From Haloarchaeobius amylolyticus (GTDB taxonomy: Archaea; Halobacteriota; Halobacteria; Halobacteriales; Natrialbaceae), in the NCBI RefSeq assembly GCF_026616195.1, contig NZ_JANHDH010000002.1:434001-498000 (forward strand): DNA of 64,000 bases, given 5' to 3'. The notes under the pieces were generated by a model that worked only from the letters and a program-made list of their open reading frames with translations, searched no databases and was not told the origin of the DNA. A program made the position numbers and the translations under genes. Below, one piece after another: positions 50,125-57,321 of this stretch (its first letter is position 1; each line of letters begins with the position of its first letter).

Positions 50125-51945
50125 TCACTCGACGGTGACGCTCTTGGCCAGGTTCCGCGGCTTGTCGATGGGACGACTCAGGGTCTCGGCCGCGTAGTAC
50201 GAGAGCAGCTGCAGCTGGACGTTGGCCAGCAGGCCGACCCACTCCGGCGACGACGACGGCACCTGGAGGTGCTCGTCGGCGAACTCGAGCGACGGGTGGT
50301 CGGCGGGTGCGACCGAGACGATGGGTGCGCCGCGGGTCTGGGCCTCCTTGGCGTTGTTGAGCGTCTTCCGGTCGTGGTCCTCGTCGCCGGTGAAGACGGC
50401 GAAGACGGGCGTCCGGTCGGTGACGAGCGCCAGCGGGCCGTGTTTCAGCTCGCCCGCCGCGAAGCCCTCGGCGTGCTCGTAGGTGATCTCCTTGAACTTC
50501 AGCGCGCCCTCCATGGCGACCGCGTTCGCGACGCCGCGGCCGATGAAGAAGTACGCGTTGTGGTTGCTGTAGTGCTGCGCCAGTCGCTTGGCGGCGGAGA
50601 AGTCGAGCACCTGCTCGATGTGCTCGGGGAGCTGTTGCAGCGACGCGAGGAAGTCCGCGAGGTCGTCGCGCTGTTCGCCCGTGGTCGCGTCCCCGAGGAC
50701 GCGCTGGCTCAGCAGCGCCAGCGAGACGACCTGCGAGGAGAACGTCTTGGTCGCGGCGACCCCGATCTCGGGGCCGGCGCGGATGAACAGCGACTCGTCG
50801 GCCTCGCGGGCCGCGGTCGAGCCGACGACGTTCGTCACGGTCACGACCGACGCACCCTTGTCCGCCGCCTGTCGCATGGCGCTGAGGGTGTCGGCTGTCT
50901 CGCCGCTCTGGGTCACCGCGACGACGAGCGTCTCGTCGTCGATGGTGTCCGTCTGGAGCCCGTACTCGCTGGCGCGGTAGGCGTTCGCGCTGATGCCGCC
51001 GTCCCGGAGCATCTTCGCCCCGAACATCGCGGCGTGGTACGAGGTACCGCAGGCGACGAAGTGGACGTCGCGCACGTCCTCGAACGTCTCCGGCGGGAAG
51101 TCCTCCAGCTGGACCGTCTCCGACTCGGGGTCGGCCCGGCCCTGGATGGTGTTCGACAGGGCCGTCGGCTGGTGGTTGATCTCCTTGAGCATGTAGTGGT
51201 CGTAGACGCCCTTGCCGGTCTCGCTGGGGTCCCAGTCGACCGTCTGGACCTCCCGGGCGACGGGGGTGCCCGAGAGGTCCGTCAGCGACAGGTCGTCCTC
51301 CTCGATGACGACGACGTCGCCGTCTTCGAGGTACATCACGTCGTCGGTGTAGTCGAGGAACGCCGGCACGTCGCTCGCGAGGTAGTGGGCGTCGTCGTCG
51401 AGCCCGACCACCAGCGGGGAGCCCTGCCGGGCCGCGAACAGCCCGTCGTGGCCGTCCATGATGGCGGCGATGGCGTAGCTCCCCTCCAGCTCGCGGACGG
51501 TCTCGCGGAACGCGACCTCGGGGTCGCCGGTCTCCTCGAGCCGTTCGTCGACGAGGTGCGGGATGACCTCGGTGTCGGTGTCGCTGGTGAACTCGTGGCC
51601 CTTCGCCTCGAGCTCGTCGCGGAGTTCGCTGTAGTTCTCGATGATGCCGTTGTGGACGACGGCGACGTTCTCGTCCGACGGCGTATGCGGGTGTGCGTTC
51701 TCGTCGGTCGGCGGTCCATGCGTACTCCAGCGGGTATGGCCGATGCCGACGTCGGCCTGTTTCCCGAGGGGGACCTCCTCTTTCAGCTCACCGACGCGCC
51801 CGGAGCGCTTGTGGACCTCGACGCCGGAGCCGTTCTGGATGGCGACGCCGGCGGAGTCGTAGCCGCGGTACTCGAGGTTCTCGAGGCCGGTGACGAGCCG
51901 GTCGACGGTCCGCCGCGGCCCGACGCACGCGATGATGCCACACAT
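50125..51945 (-). CDS. glmS: glutamine-fructose-6-phosphate aminotransferase GlmS
   Basis: 606 aa, full length. N-terminal class II glutamine amidotransferase starting MCGIIACVG with catalytic Cys2, LENLEYRGYDSAGVAI and GHTRWSTHGPPTDENAHPH; two SIS isomerase domains with FVACGTSYHAAM, VTQSGETADTLSAM and YFFIGRGVANAVAMEGALKFKEITYEHAEGFAAGELKHGPLAL; C-terminal PRNLAKSVTVE. Makes GlcN-6-P, the entry to UDP-GlcNAc. No glmS ribozyme-like structure was noticed in its leader. The stop of a 44-codon ORF overlaps its start (TGATG), so it is probably the second cistron. Confidence 0.95.
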   Translation of the reverse strand: MCGIIACVGPRRTVDRLVTGLENLEYRGYDSAGVAIQNGSGVEVHKRSGRVGELKEEVPLGKQADVGIGHTRWSTHGPPTDENAHPHTPSDENVAVVHNGIIENYSELRDELEAKGHEFTSDTDTEVIPHLVDERLEETGDPEVAFRETVRELEGSYAIAAIMDGHDGLFAARQGSPLVVGLDDDAHYLASDVPAFLDYTDDVMYLEDGDVVVIEEDDLSLTDLSGTPVAREVQTVDWDPSETGKGVYDHYMLKEINHQPTALSNTIQGRADPESETVQLEDFPPETFEDVRDVHFVACGTSYHAAMFGAKMLRDGGISANAYRASEYGLQTDTIDDETLVVAVTQSGETADTLSAMRQAADKGASVVTVTNVVGSTAAREADESLFIRAGPEIGVAATKTFSSQVVSLALLSQRVLGDATTGEQRDDLADFLASLQQLPEHIEQVLDFSAAKRLAQHYSNHNAYFFIGRGVANAVAMEGALKFKEITYEHAEGFAAGELKHGPLALVTDRTPVFAVFTGDEDHDRKTLNNAKEAQTRGAPIVSVAPADHPSLEFADEHLQVPSSSPEWVGLLANVQLQLLSYYAAETLSRPIDKPRNLAKSVTVE

Positions 51946-52079
51946 CAGGGTCTCACCCCCGTCGGGTCGTCGACGAGTACGGGCTGGTACACCCGACGGC
52001 TCCAGAGCGGTTCAGATCGGTTCGTCTCGGACTCGCCAGCGGTGCGAGTGCTCGTTTCGGTGTCTGTTTGTTCGGTCAT
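51945..52079 (-). CDS. 44-aa small ORF immediately upstream of glmS
   Basis: Encodes MTEQTDTETSTRTAGESET, then a Trp-Arg-Arg-Val-Tyr segment and LVDDPTGVRP. Its TGA overlaps the glmS ATG (TGATG), the common arrangement for coupled genes. The acidic, Thr-rich start is typical of genuine haloarchaeal proteins, more so than the other short upstream ORFs of this island. No family recognised. It could be a small regulator of GlmS or a leader peptide. Confidence 0.45.
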   Translation of the reverse strand: MTEQTDTETSTRTAGESETNRSEPLWSRRVYQPVLVDDPTGVRP

Positions 52080-52176
52080 GGTTCGGTGTATCTCCCGCCA
52101 GAGCCACGACGGGTCGCGGGGACGATTCAGGCGTACACGACCTCGGGGGTTTACTATAGACCGGTTAAGGGAGTTG

Positions 52177-52191
52177 TTAGTGCGGCTGTAA
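52177..52191 (-). promoter_or_regulatory. TTA-N9-TAA dyad upstream of the glmS unit
   Basis: TTA (52177-52179), nine bases, TAA (52189-52191). A third half-site TTA at 52165-52167 lies exactly another 12 bp away, giving three phased half-sites. A TATA-like TCTATAGTAAAC (minus strand) at about 52152-52160 follows and would start the smORF-glmS transcript near 52130. Confidence 0.45.
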
Positions 52192-52203
52192 GCTGAAACC
52201 GGT

Positions 52204-52856
52204 AATCACCGCGTCAGACACTGGTCAAACCGCCGAACTGTCCACGGTCGTTCATTCGGTTCAGGTCCGAAGCCCGCCGTCGGTTCCCCGGTCGACCGGC
52301 CCACCCCGACGCCGTCGGTGTTCGCCTGCTCACATGTCACATGGCTCTGCGGCGGGACAGCCGCGGCCGCCGACCGGCTCGCGGGCGCTCCACAACTGTC
52401 TGGGAGAACGAATCTGGCCCGAGAACAGGGGACGGAGGCGTGGTCGAGGGTGCGAGGTCGGGCACGACGGGTGGCGGCCGAATGGCGGGGCCGCGGCGGG
52501 AGTGACGGTGCAGGCAGGGGACGGCGGTGCGGGGGGTGGTACGGAGCCCGCGGGGGGTGTGCCGGGAGAAGGAACGACGCCGTACCGAGCCTGCAGAGCC
52601 GCACCGGGAGAAGGAGCGGTGCGGCCCCTCGACAAGAGCTGCTGTCGAAGGACGGCCAGTCGATGCTGTGGCGCAGAACGGGGCGATGCTGTCTGGCGGC
52701 TGGGCGCGCCAGCCGGTGGACGATCGGGATGCTGCGGCTGGTGGACGGCTGGAATCGACGCTGGAAGAACGGGCGCTATCGAAGGGAGGAATCGCGAGAC
52801 GCGTCTCGAGGGCAGCGAAGCGAAGACGACGCCAGGTCGCTGGTCGCGCCGGGGCG
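52204..52856. other. 653-bp gap with strong strand asymmetry, no convincing gene
   Basis: The plus strand is markedly G-rich over C and purine-rich from about 52390 to 52850, unlike either coding or ordinary intergenic DNA here. It contains several perfect short hairpins: GCCGCACCG/CGGTGCGGC (52598-52606 with 52617-52625), GGCTGG/CCAGCC (near 52700) and a 14-bp palindrome CGAGACGCGTCTCG (52795-52808). CCGGGAGAAGGA occurs twice (52562-52573, 52604-52615). Open frames across it give Arg/Gly-rich, non-protein-like translations. It may be a structured RNA, a 3' untranslated region of the minus-strand gene at 52857, or eroded sequence. Confidence 0.4.
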
Positions 52857-54320
52857 TCAGAAGAACGGCTTCGAGTTCTCGGGCTCCTCGTCCGGGAGGG
52901 TGATGAGGTTCTCGCGGCCGACGCTGATCTTCCGGACCTCGCCCTCGCTCTCCATCTTCGAGAGGAGGCGACTCACCTTCGACTTCGACCAGTCCGTCTG
53001 CTCGATGATCTCCTTCTGCTGGAGCCGCCCGCCGTTCTCGCGGAGGATCTGGCGGACGCGCTCCTCGTCGGTCAACACGGGGGTACTGGGCGGTTCCGGG
53101 CCGACCTGCTCGGACTCCTGCGGGGGTGCCATGCGGTCCTCGACCTGTCCGGTCTCCACGCCCGTCTCGGGCTGGTCGTCCTCGTCGCCGAGGTACTGGG
53201 ACGCGACCGCGCGGGCCGACGCGGAGTCGACCCGGCCGGTGTAGACCAGCCGGCCGGCGACGAGGATCGCCACGAGGAGCACGACGTAGAGCAGCGGCGA
53301 GACGACGCTGGTCGGGTCCGTCCCGAGATTCGCCTCCGTCTCGTCGCTCAGGAGGTCGCCGTCGGTATCGGCGACGGTCGGGTCGGTGCCGAGGGCCTTC
53401 TCGCGCGCGTCGTCGAGCCCGTCACCGTCGGTGTCGGCGACGGTCGGATCGCTCTTCCACTTGAACTCCTGGAGGTCGGTGAGGCCGTCCCCGTCGGTAT
53501 CTGCCTTCTTGGGGTTCGTCCCGAGGTCGAGTTCCGCGGGGTCCGTGAGACCGTCGCCGTCGGTGTCGGCGTCGGTCGCGTTCAGGCCGTTCTCGAGCTC
53601 GAACCCGTCGGTGAGGTTGTCACCGTCGGTATCGGGGTTGGTGGGGTCGGTGCCGACCGATATCTCCCGGGCGTCGCGGGCCTTGTCGCCGTCGGTGTCG
53701 GGGTCGGTCGGGTCGGTCCCGTACTCGTTCACCTCCGGGCCGTCCTCGAGGGTGTCGCCGTCGGTGTCCACGGCGGTGAGGTTCGTGCCGTGTTTCAACT
53801 CGGCGGTGTTGGAGAGGCTGTCGCCGTCGACGTCACCGTCTTTCGTGATGACGAACACCTGGACCGAGGTGTCGTCGAAGACCGTGGAGCCGTTGCCGAC
53901 CGTGACCGTCACCTCCTGCTTGCCCGTCCCGTTGAACGGCCACGACTTGGACGAGAGGGTCACGGTCGAGGTGTTCCCGGAGATCGTCGTCTGGGCACAC
54001 GGGCCGGTGGTGGTACTCCCTCCGGTGCTCGAGGTGTTCGACTGCGACCCGGTCTTCCGGAGGCAGACGGACAGCGGCTCGTCGGAGACGTTCCCGCCCG
54101 GGGACGTGAGCTGGACCGTGACCGTCTGGTTGGCCTGCTGCCAGAGGAACACCCGGTCACCGCTCCCGTTGTAGTCGACGACCGCGGGACCGGAGATGCC
54201 GACGTTCTCGATGCTCGTCTGGTTCGCACGCGAGGGTGCGGCCTGCGCGGGCGAGACGGCGGCGGTCCCGACCAGCACGAGGCTGACCAGCAGCCAACAG
54301 CGTATCGTTCGTCCGTTCAT
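52857..54320 (-). CDS. membrane-spanning regulator: extracellular calcium-repeat domain, one TM helix, cytoplasmic winged helix
   Basis: 487 aa. Signal peptide (CWLLVSLVLVGTAAVSPAQA), a beta-sandwich-like region (30-150), then eight thrombospondin-type-3/EF-hand-like repeats of the form D-x-D-G-D-x-L-x-D spaced about 20-24 residues (about 155-335), expected to bind Ca2+. A single transmembrane helix (SPLLYVVLLVAILVAGRLVY, about 338-360) is followed by an acidic linker and a C-terminal winged helix (about 415-478: RVRQILRENGGRLQQKEIIEQTDWSKSKVSRLLSKMESEGEVRKISVGRENLITLP). This looks like a one-protein surface sensor and transcription regulator. The winged helix is closely related to that encoded at 25845. 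Likely operon with the DUF7344 gene 62 bp upstream. Confidence 0.82.
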   Translation of the reverse strand: MNGRTIRCWLLVSLVLVGTAAVSPAQAAPSRANQTSIENVGISGPAVVDYNGSGDRVFLWQQANQTVTVQLTSPGGNVSDEPLSVCLRKTGSQSNTSSTGGSTTTGPCAQTTISGNTSTVTLSSKSWPFNGTGKQEVTVTVGNGSTVFDDTSVQVFVITKDGDVDGDSLSNTAELKHGTNLTAVDTDGDTLEDGPEVNEYGTDPTDPDTDGDKARDAREISVGTDPTNPDTDGDNLTDGFELENGLNATDADTDGDGLTDPAELDLGTNPKKADTDGDGLTDLQEFKWKSDPTVADTDGDGLDDAREKALGTDPTVADTDGDLLSDETEANLGTDPTSVVSPLLYVVLLVAILVAGRLVYTGRVDSASARAVASQYLGDEDDQPETGVETGQVEDRMAPPQESEQVGPEPPSTPVLTDEERVRQILRENGGRLQQKEIIEQTDWSKSKVSRLLSKMESEGEVRKISVGRENLITLPDEEPENSKPFF

Positions 54321-54382
54321 CTATCGAATCGTCGCGTAGTGTATCCGGCCATTGTCGTATCCGTCTCGCCGCGGTCGACCAG

Positions 54383-54985
54383 TCAGTCGCTCCCCGAGGT
54401 CTGTTCGCGCGAGGAGAGTGCGTCCGCGCCGGAGAGGGAGCCAAAGAGCGTCAGCATCCCGATGGCGAGCAACTCGGCCGACAGCCCGACGACGCCGAGT
54501 GCGGTTCCGACGAACAGCATCGAGGCCACGCCGGTCGCGGCCAGGTAGTAGAACGTCCAGTCGTGATCGCGGCCGGTCGTCGACTCGTCGGTCGCCTCGT
54601 CGCCGGCCGGCTCGTCGAGGTACGGCATGAGTTCCTCGGCGAGGGGCTGGCGCTCGACGATGCCACGGTCCTGGTTGTAGTCGATGACGCCCTCCTCGTC
54701 CAGTGCGGGCAGGTGCGACTGGTAGAGCGCGATGTAGACGCGCTGGCGCTCCTTGGAGGTGAGTCGCTGGACCGTGGTGTCGTGCTCCCAGGCGGCGACC
54801 TGCTCTGCGATGTCGCGCATGCGGACGGGGTCGTCGGTATCCTGCAGGTAACGCAGGACGTCGCGGCGACGACGGTTCTGGAGGAGGTGGAACATGTCGT
54901 CCTTGGTGAACTCGTCCGTGCCGTCGGGGAGGAGCTCGGGCGGAACCTCGCTTTCGGACTCGGTGTCTTCTACTGCGGCGCTCAT
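54383..54985 (-). CDS. DUF7344-type winged-helix protein with membrane helices
   Basis: 200 aa. N-terminal DUF7344 domain: DDMFHLLQNRRRRDVLRYLQD...MRDIAEQVAAWEHDTTVQRLTSKERQRVYIALYQSHLPALDEEGVIDYNQDRGIVERQPL, aligning along its length with the protein at 25198. Two C-terminal hydrophobic segments (WTFYYLAATGVASMLFVGTALGVVGLSAELLAIGMLTLFG). TATA-like TTTATTATC (minus strand, about 55012-55021) and the ATG at 54985 suggest leaderless transcription. The region above the TATA carries a phased repeat array (55057-55086). First gene of the unit with the membrane winged-helix protein. Confidence 0.82.
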   Translation of the reverse strand: MSAAVEDTESESEVPPELLPDGTDEFTKDDMFHLLQNRRRRDVLRYLQDTDDPVRMRDIAEQVAAWEHDTTVQRLTSKERQRVYIALYQSHLPALDEEGVIDYNQDRGIVERQPLAEELMPYLDEPAGDEATDESTTGRDHDWTFYYLAATGVASMLFVGTALGVVGLSAELLAIGMLTLFGSLSGADALSSREQTSGSD

Positions 54986-55056
54986 TGTCTCATCCGATAC
55001 ATTCGATACAGCGATAATAAACCCGGCAACTCGTCCCGACAGTTGGATTATGTATA

Positions 55057-55114
55057 GACTGTTTCGGACTGTTGCGGACTGTCGAAACAGAGCGGGAAAG
55101 TCTGTTTCAGACGG
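55057..55114. promoter_or_regulatory. phased GACTGT repeats and palindromes above the DUF7344 promoter
   Basis: GACTGTTTCG, GACTGTTGCG, GACTGTCGAA stand head to tail at 55057, 55067 and 55077, one helical turn apart. GAAACAG (55084-55090) is mirrored by CTGTTTC (55102-55108), and GTCTG-TTT-CAGAC lies at 55100-55112. Further CTGTTT-like copies occur to about 55128. Position just upstream of TATA (about 55012-55021) suggests cooperative binding of a regulator, perhaps the operon's own winged-helix proteins. Confidence 0.6.
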
Positions 55115-55171
55115 TTTAACGGCTGTTTGTGGGTGGTGTCACGAGTTGCCAAACTTGTTTAATCAGGTGGA

Positions 55172-55200
55172 CTTAATCGGGGGTGCAGTTCCAGATTAAG
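55172..55200 (-). terminator. inverted repeat after the UDP-sugar dehydrogenase gene
   Basis: CTTAATC (55172-55178) pairs with GATTAAG (55194-55200) around a 15-nt loop, starting 21 bp beyond the dehydrogenase stop. Another TTTAATC copy lies at 55159-55165. It may end the dehydrogenase transcript; an operator is also possible. Confidence 0.3.
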
Positions 55201-55221
55201 ACCGGGACAAAGCGAGTTAGT

Positions 55222-56538
55222 CTACAATTTCCGATACGTAACGTCGACCCCGTCTTCTTTGGCACGTGCTAACGCGCCGGGGACGTCGACGACGAACCCG
55301 TCGTCCGCCAGTCGCTCGGCCATCGTCGTCACGTCGATCTCGGCGAACTCGTCGTGGCCGGTGCCGACGAGCACCCCGTCGTAGTCCTCGAAGGAGAGGG
55401 AGTCGGTGACCGGGACGTCGAAGTTCTCGCGGACCGCGTCGGCGTCGGCGTGCGGGTCGTAGACGACCATCTCGACGCCGTACTCCTCGAGGTCGTCGAG
55501 GATGGCGTCGACCTCCGAGGTCCGGATGTCGCCGACGTTCGGCTTGTAGGCGACCCCGAGCACGAGGACGCGGCTCTCGCGGGGGACGTTGCCCGTATCG
55601 TTCATCGCCCGGCGGACGAGTTCGGCCACGTGCGAGGGGACGTACTCGTTGATCTCGCGTGCCTTCATGATGAGCTCCGGCGCGAAGCCCTCCTGTTTCG
55701 ACTGGTAGGAGAACAGGTGTGGGTCCACCGGGATGCAGTGCCCGCCGACGAGGCCGGGGCGGTACTCGTCGTGGAAGTTCCACTTCGTCCCCGCGGCCTC
55801 CAGCACCGCCTCGGTGTCGAGGTCGAGGTGGTCGCAGGCGATGGCGAGTTCGTTCACCAGCGCGATGTTGATGTCGCGCTGGACGTTCTCGATGGCCTTC
55901 GCGGCCTCGGCGGTCTGGATGTCGGGCGCACGGTAGACGCCGGCGTCGACGATGGACTCGTAGACGGCGGCGACCTGGTCGCAGACGTCCTCGGTCCGGC
56001 CACTGACGATCTTCGTCACGTCCCGCAGGCCGCGCTTGCTGTCGCCCGGCGAGACGCGCTCGGGGGAGTAGCCGACCTCGAACTCCTCGCCGACGGTGAA
56101 CCCGGACGTGGACTCGAGCGCGGGGACGAGCACCTCCTCGGTCGCGCCGGGGTAGACCGTGGACTCGAGGACGACCGTCGTCCCCGCGCTCATGTGTTCG
56201 CCGACCGTCTCGCCGGCGCTCTCGATGTACGAGAGGTCCGGGGTCCCGACCTCGTCGACCGGTGTCGGGACGGTGAGGACGACCACGTCCGCCCGCGCGA
56301 TGGCGTCGGGGTCGTCGGTGAACGTCGCGTCGCTGTCGGCGACGCGGCCGTCGCCGAGTTCGCCCGTCGGGTCGGTCCCGTTCGAGAGGGTGGCGACCTT
56401 CTCTGACTGGACGTCGTAGCCGACGACGGGGTGGCCCTCCTCGGCGAATGCCAGGGTGAGCGGGAGGCCGACGTAGCCCAGGCCGACGATGCAGACCGAC
56501 TCCGTCTCGGCGTCTGGCGGCGCGAGCGTCTGGCTCAT
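55222..56538 (-). CDS. nucleotide-sugar dehydrogenase (UDP-ManNAc/UDP-glucose 6-dehydrogenase family)
   Basis: 438 aa from ATG 56538. NAD-binding VCIVGLGYVGLPLTLAFAEEGHPVVGYDV, TVPTPVDEVGTPDLSYI, ESTVYPGATEEVLVPALE and GYSPERVSPGDSKRGLRDVTKIVSG; the catalytic Cys is in PGLVGGHCIPVDPHLF near residue 265; the C-terminal UDP-binding domain begins at VLVLGVAYKPNVGDIRTSE. The S-P-E-R-V-x-P-G pattern is that of the UDP-ManNAc dehydrogenase (WecC-like) branch. It makes a uronic-acid nucleotide sugar for the glycan. The start is chosen at ATG because upstream in-frame residues are not conserved-looking. Confidence 0.9.
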   Translation of the reverse strand: MSQTLAPPDAETESVCIVGLGYVGLPLTLAFAEEGHPVVGYDVQSEKVATLSNGTDPTGELGDGRVADSDATFTDDPDAIARADVVVLTVPTPVDEVGTPDLSYIESAGETVGEHMSAGTTVVLESTVYPGATEEVLVPALESTSGFTVGEEFEVGYSPERVSPGDSKRGLRDVTKIVSGRTEDVCDQVAAVYESIVDAGVYRAPDIQTAEAAKAIENVQRDINIALVNELAIACDHLDLDTEAVLEAAGTKWNFHDEYRPGLVGGHCIPVDPHLFSYQSKQEGFAPELIMKAREINEYVPSHVAELVRRAMNDTGNVPRESRVLVLGVAYKPNVGDIRTSEVDAILDDLEEYGVEMVVYDPHADADAVRENFDVPVTDSLSFEDYDGVLVGTGHDEFAEIDVTTMAERLADDGFVVDVPGALARAKEDGVDVTYRKL

Positions 56539-56609
56539 GGACAGACACCTCCGTGCCTGTGCGTCGCGTTCGTCGCTGCGGGTGGCGTTCGATTGGCTGA
56601 GACTCGCAT
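56535..56609 (-). CDS. possible leader ORF upstream of the dehydrogenase
   Basis: 24 codons (MRVSANRTPPAATNATHRHG...), TGA overlapping the dehydrogenase ATG (ATGA). A TATA-like TCTATAACG (minus strand, about 56641-56649) would start transcription near 56617, only a few bases ahead of this ATG. Composition is poor for a protein; mention rests on position and on similar cases at glmS and 49862. Confidence 0.18.
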   Translation of the reverse strand: MRVSANRTPPAATNATHRHGGVCP

Positions 56610-56664
56610 CTGTACGACACCCACGGGACCCGTCGGCCTTCGTTATAGACCGCAATAGCCCGAC

Positions 56665-56679
56665 TTAGCGGCGCGGTAA
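56665..56679. promoter_or_regulatory. TTA-N9-TAA dyad in the divergent dehydrogenase region
   Basis: TTAGCGGCGCGGTAA, lying about 20 bp upstream of the minus-strand TATA-like site at 56641-56649 and 58 bp from a second dyad at 56737. Well placed as an upstream activating or repressing site for the dehydrogenase. Confidence 0.4.
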
Positions 56680-56736
56680 TCTCGGCCGAAACTGTCCCAG
56701 CGGGTGTCGTTCGTCGTGAAACGCCCGACCGTCGTC

Positions 56737-56751
56737 TTATCCAGACTATAA
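56737..56751 (+). promoter_or_regulatory. TTA-N9-TAA promoter element of the 56833 gene
   Basis: CTTATCCAGACTATAATA, almost the same as the element upstream of the lipoprotein deacetylase (36130). TAA ends at 56751; the gene starts at 56833, so a leader of about 55 nt is implied. Confidence 0.45.
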
Positions 56752-56832
56752 TAATGCCCCTCACAGCCGGGTGTTGGAACGAGCCCAGTCTCACGCTGGC
56801 GACCACGAGACTCCCTCGACGAGGCATACACC

Positions 56833-57321
56833 ATGACCACAACCACAGACGACGAAACCGCGGCGGGCGTACCGAGCGTCACGACGCGGATCGACGAATC
56901 GGCGAGCGAGCACATCGTGACGATGCTGCACGACGCCCTCGAGAACCACGACCGCGTGGACGACGACCCGCACGTCCTGGCCGTCGGCATCGGCCACGAG
57001 GCCGACGACGAGGCCAGCGGCGAGTCGCTGAACGACCTCGCACAGGAGACGCTGTTCGAGCTGAAGTCGAACGGCATCGAGGTGATGGGACTCTCGAGCG
57101 GGGCGGCCGTCGACACGCTCGGCGAGCAGGCCGACACCCCGACCGACTGCTACGACGCCATCGTCCTGTTCCGGCCGTTGCACGAGGTCGACGACCTCGG
57201 GGTGGACGACCTCCTGTCCGAGGAGGCGCCGTTCCAGCTGTTCGTCGACGTCACCGGGACGGTCGAGCCCGCGTCGGTCGTCGAACACGGGGCGGTCAGC
57301 GTCACCTACCGGGGTCTCTGA
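56833..57321 (+). CDS. stand-alone protein resembling the UDP-binding C-terminal domain of UDP-sugar dehydrogenases
   Basis: 162 aa. No catalytic or NAD domain. From residue ~50 it runs parallel to the C-terminal domain of the neighbouring dehydrogenase: HVLAVGIGHEADDEASGESLNDLAQETLFELKSNGIEVMGLS against VLVLGVAYKPNVGDIRTSEVDAILDDLEEYGVEMVVYD, then DCYDAIVLFRPLHEVDDLGVDDL against EDYDGVLVGTGHDEFAEIDVTTM, then FVDVTGTVEPASVVEHGAVSVTYRGL against VVDVPGALARAKEDGVDVTYRKL. The K-P and R-T-S residues are lost. It may be a UDP-sugar binding or regulatory subunit. Coupled to the glycosyltransferase gene that follows (TGATG). Confidence 0.6.
   Translation: MTTTTDDETAAGVPSVTTRIDESASEHIVTMLHDALENHDRVDDDPHVLAVGIGHEADDEASGESLNDLAQETLFELKSNGIEVMGLSSGAAVDTLGEQADTPTDCYDAIVLFRPLHEVDDLGVDDLLSEEAPFQLFVDVTGTVEPASVVEHGAVSVTYRGL

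Noticed and set aside
52340-52850. RNase P RNA or SRP RNA
   Set aside because: Hairpins are present, but the conserved core sequences of either RNA could not be found.
52318-54548. Plus-strand open frames across the gap and the calcium-repeat gene
   Set aside because: Arg/Gly-rich translations without recognisable domains, antisense to a well-supported minus-strand gene.
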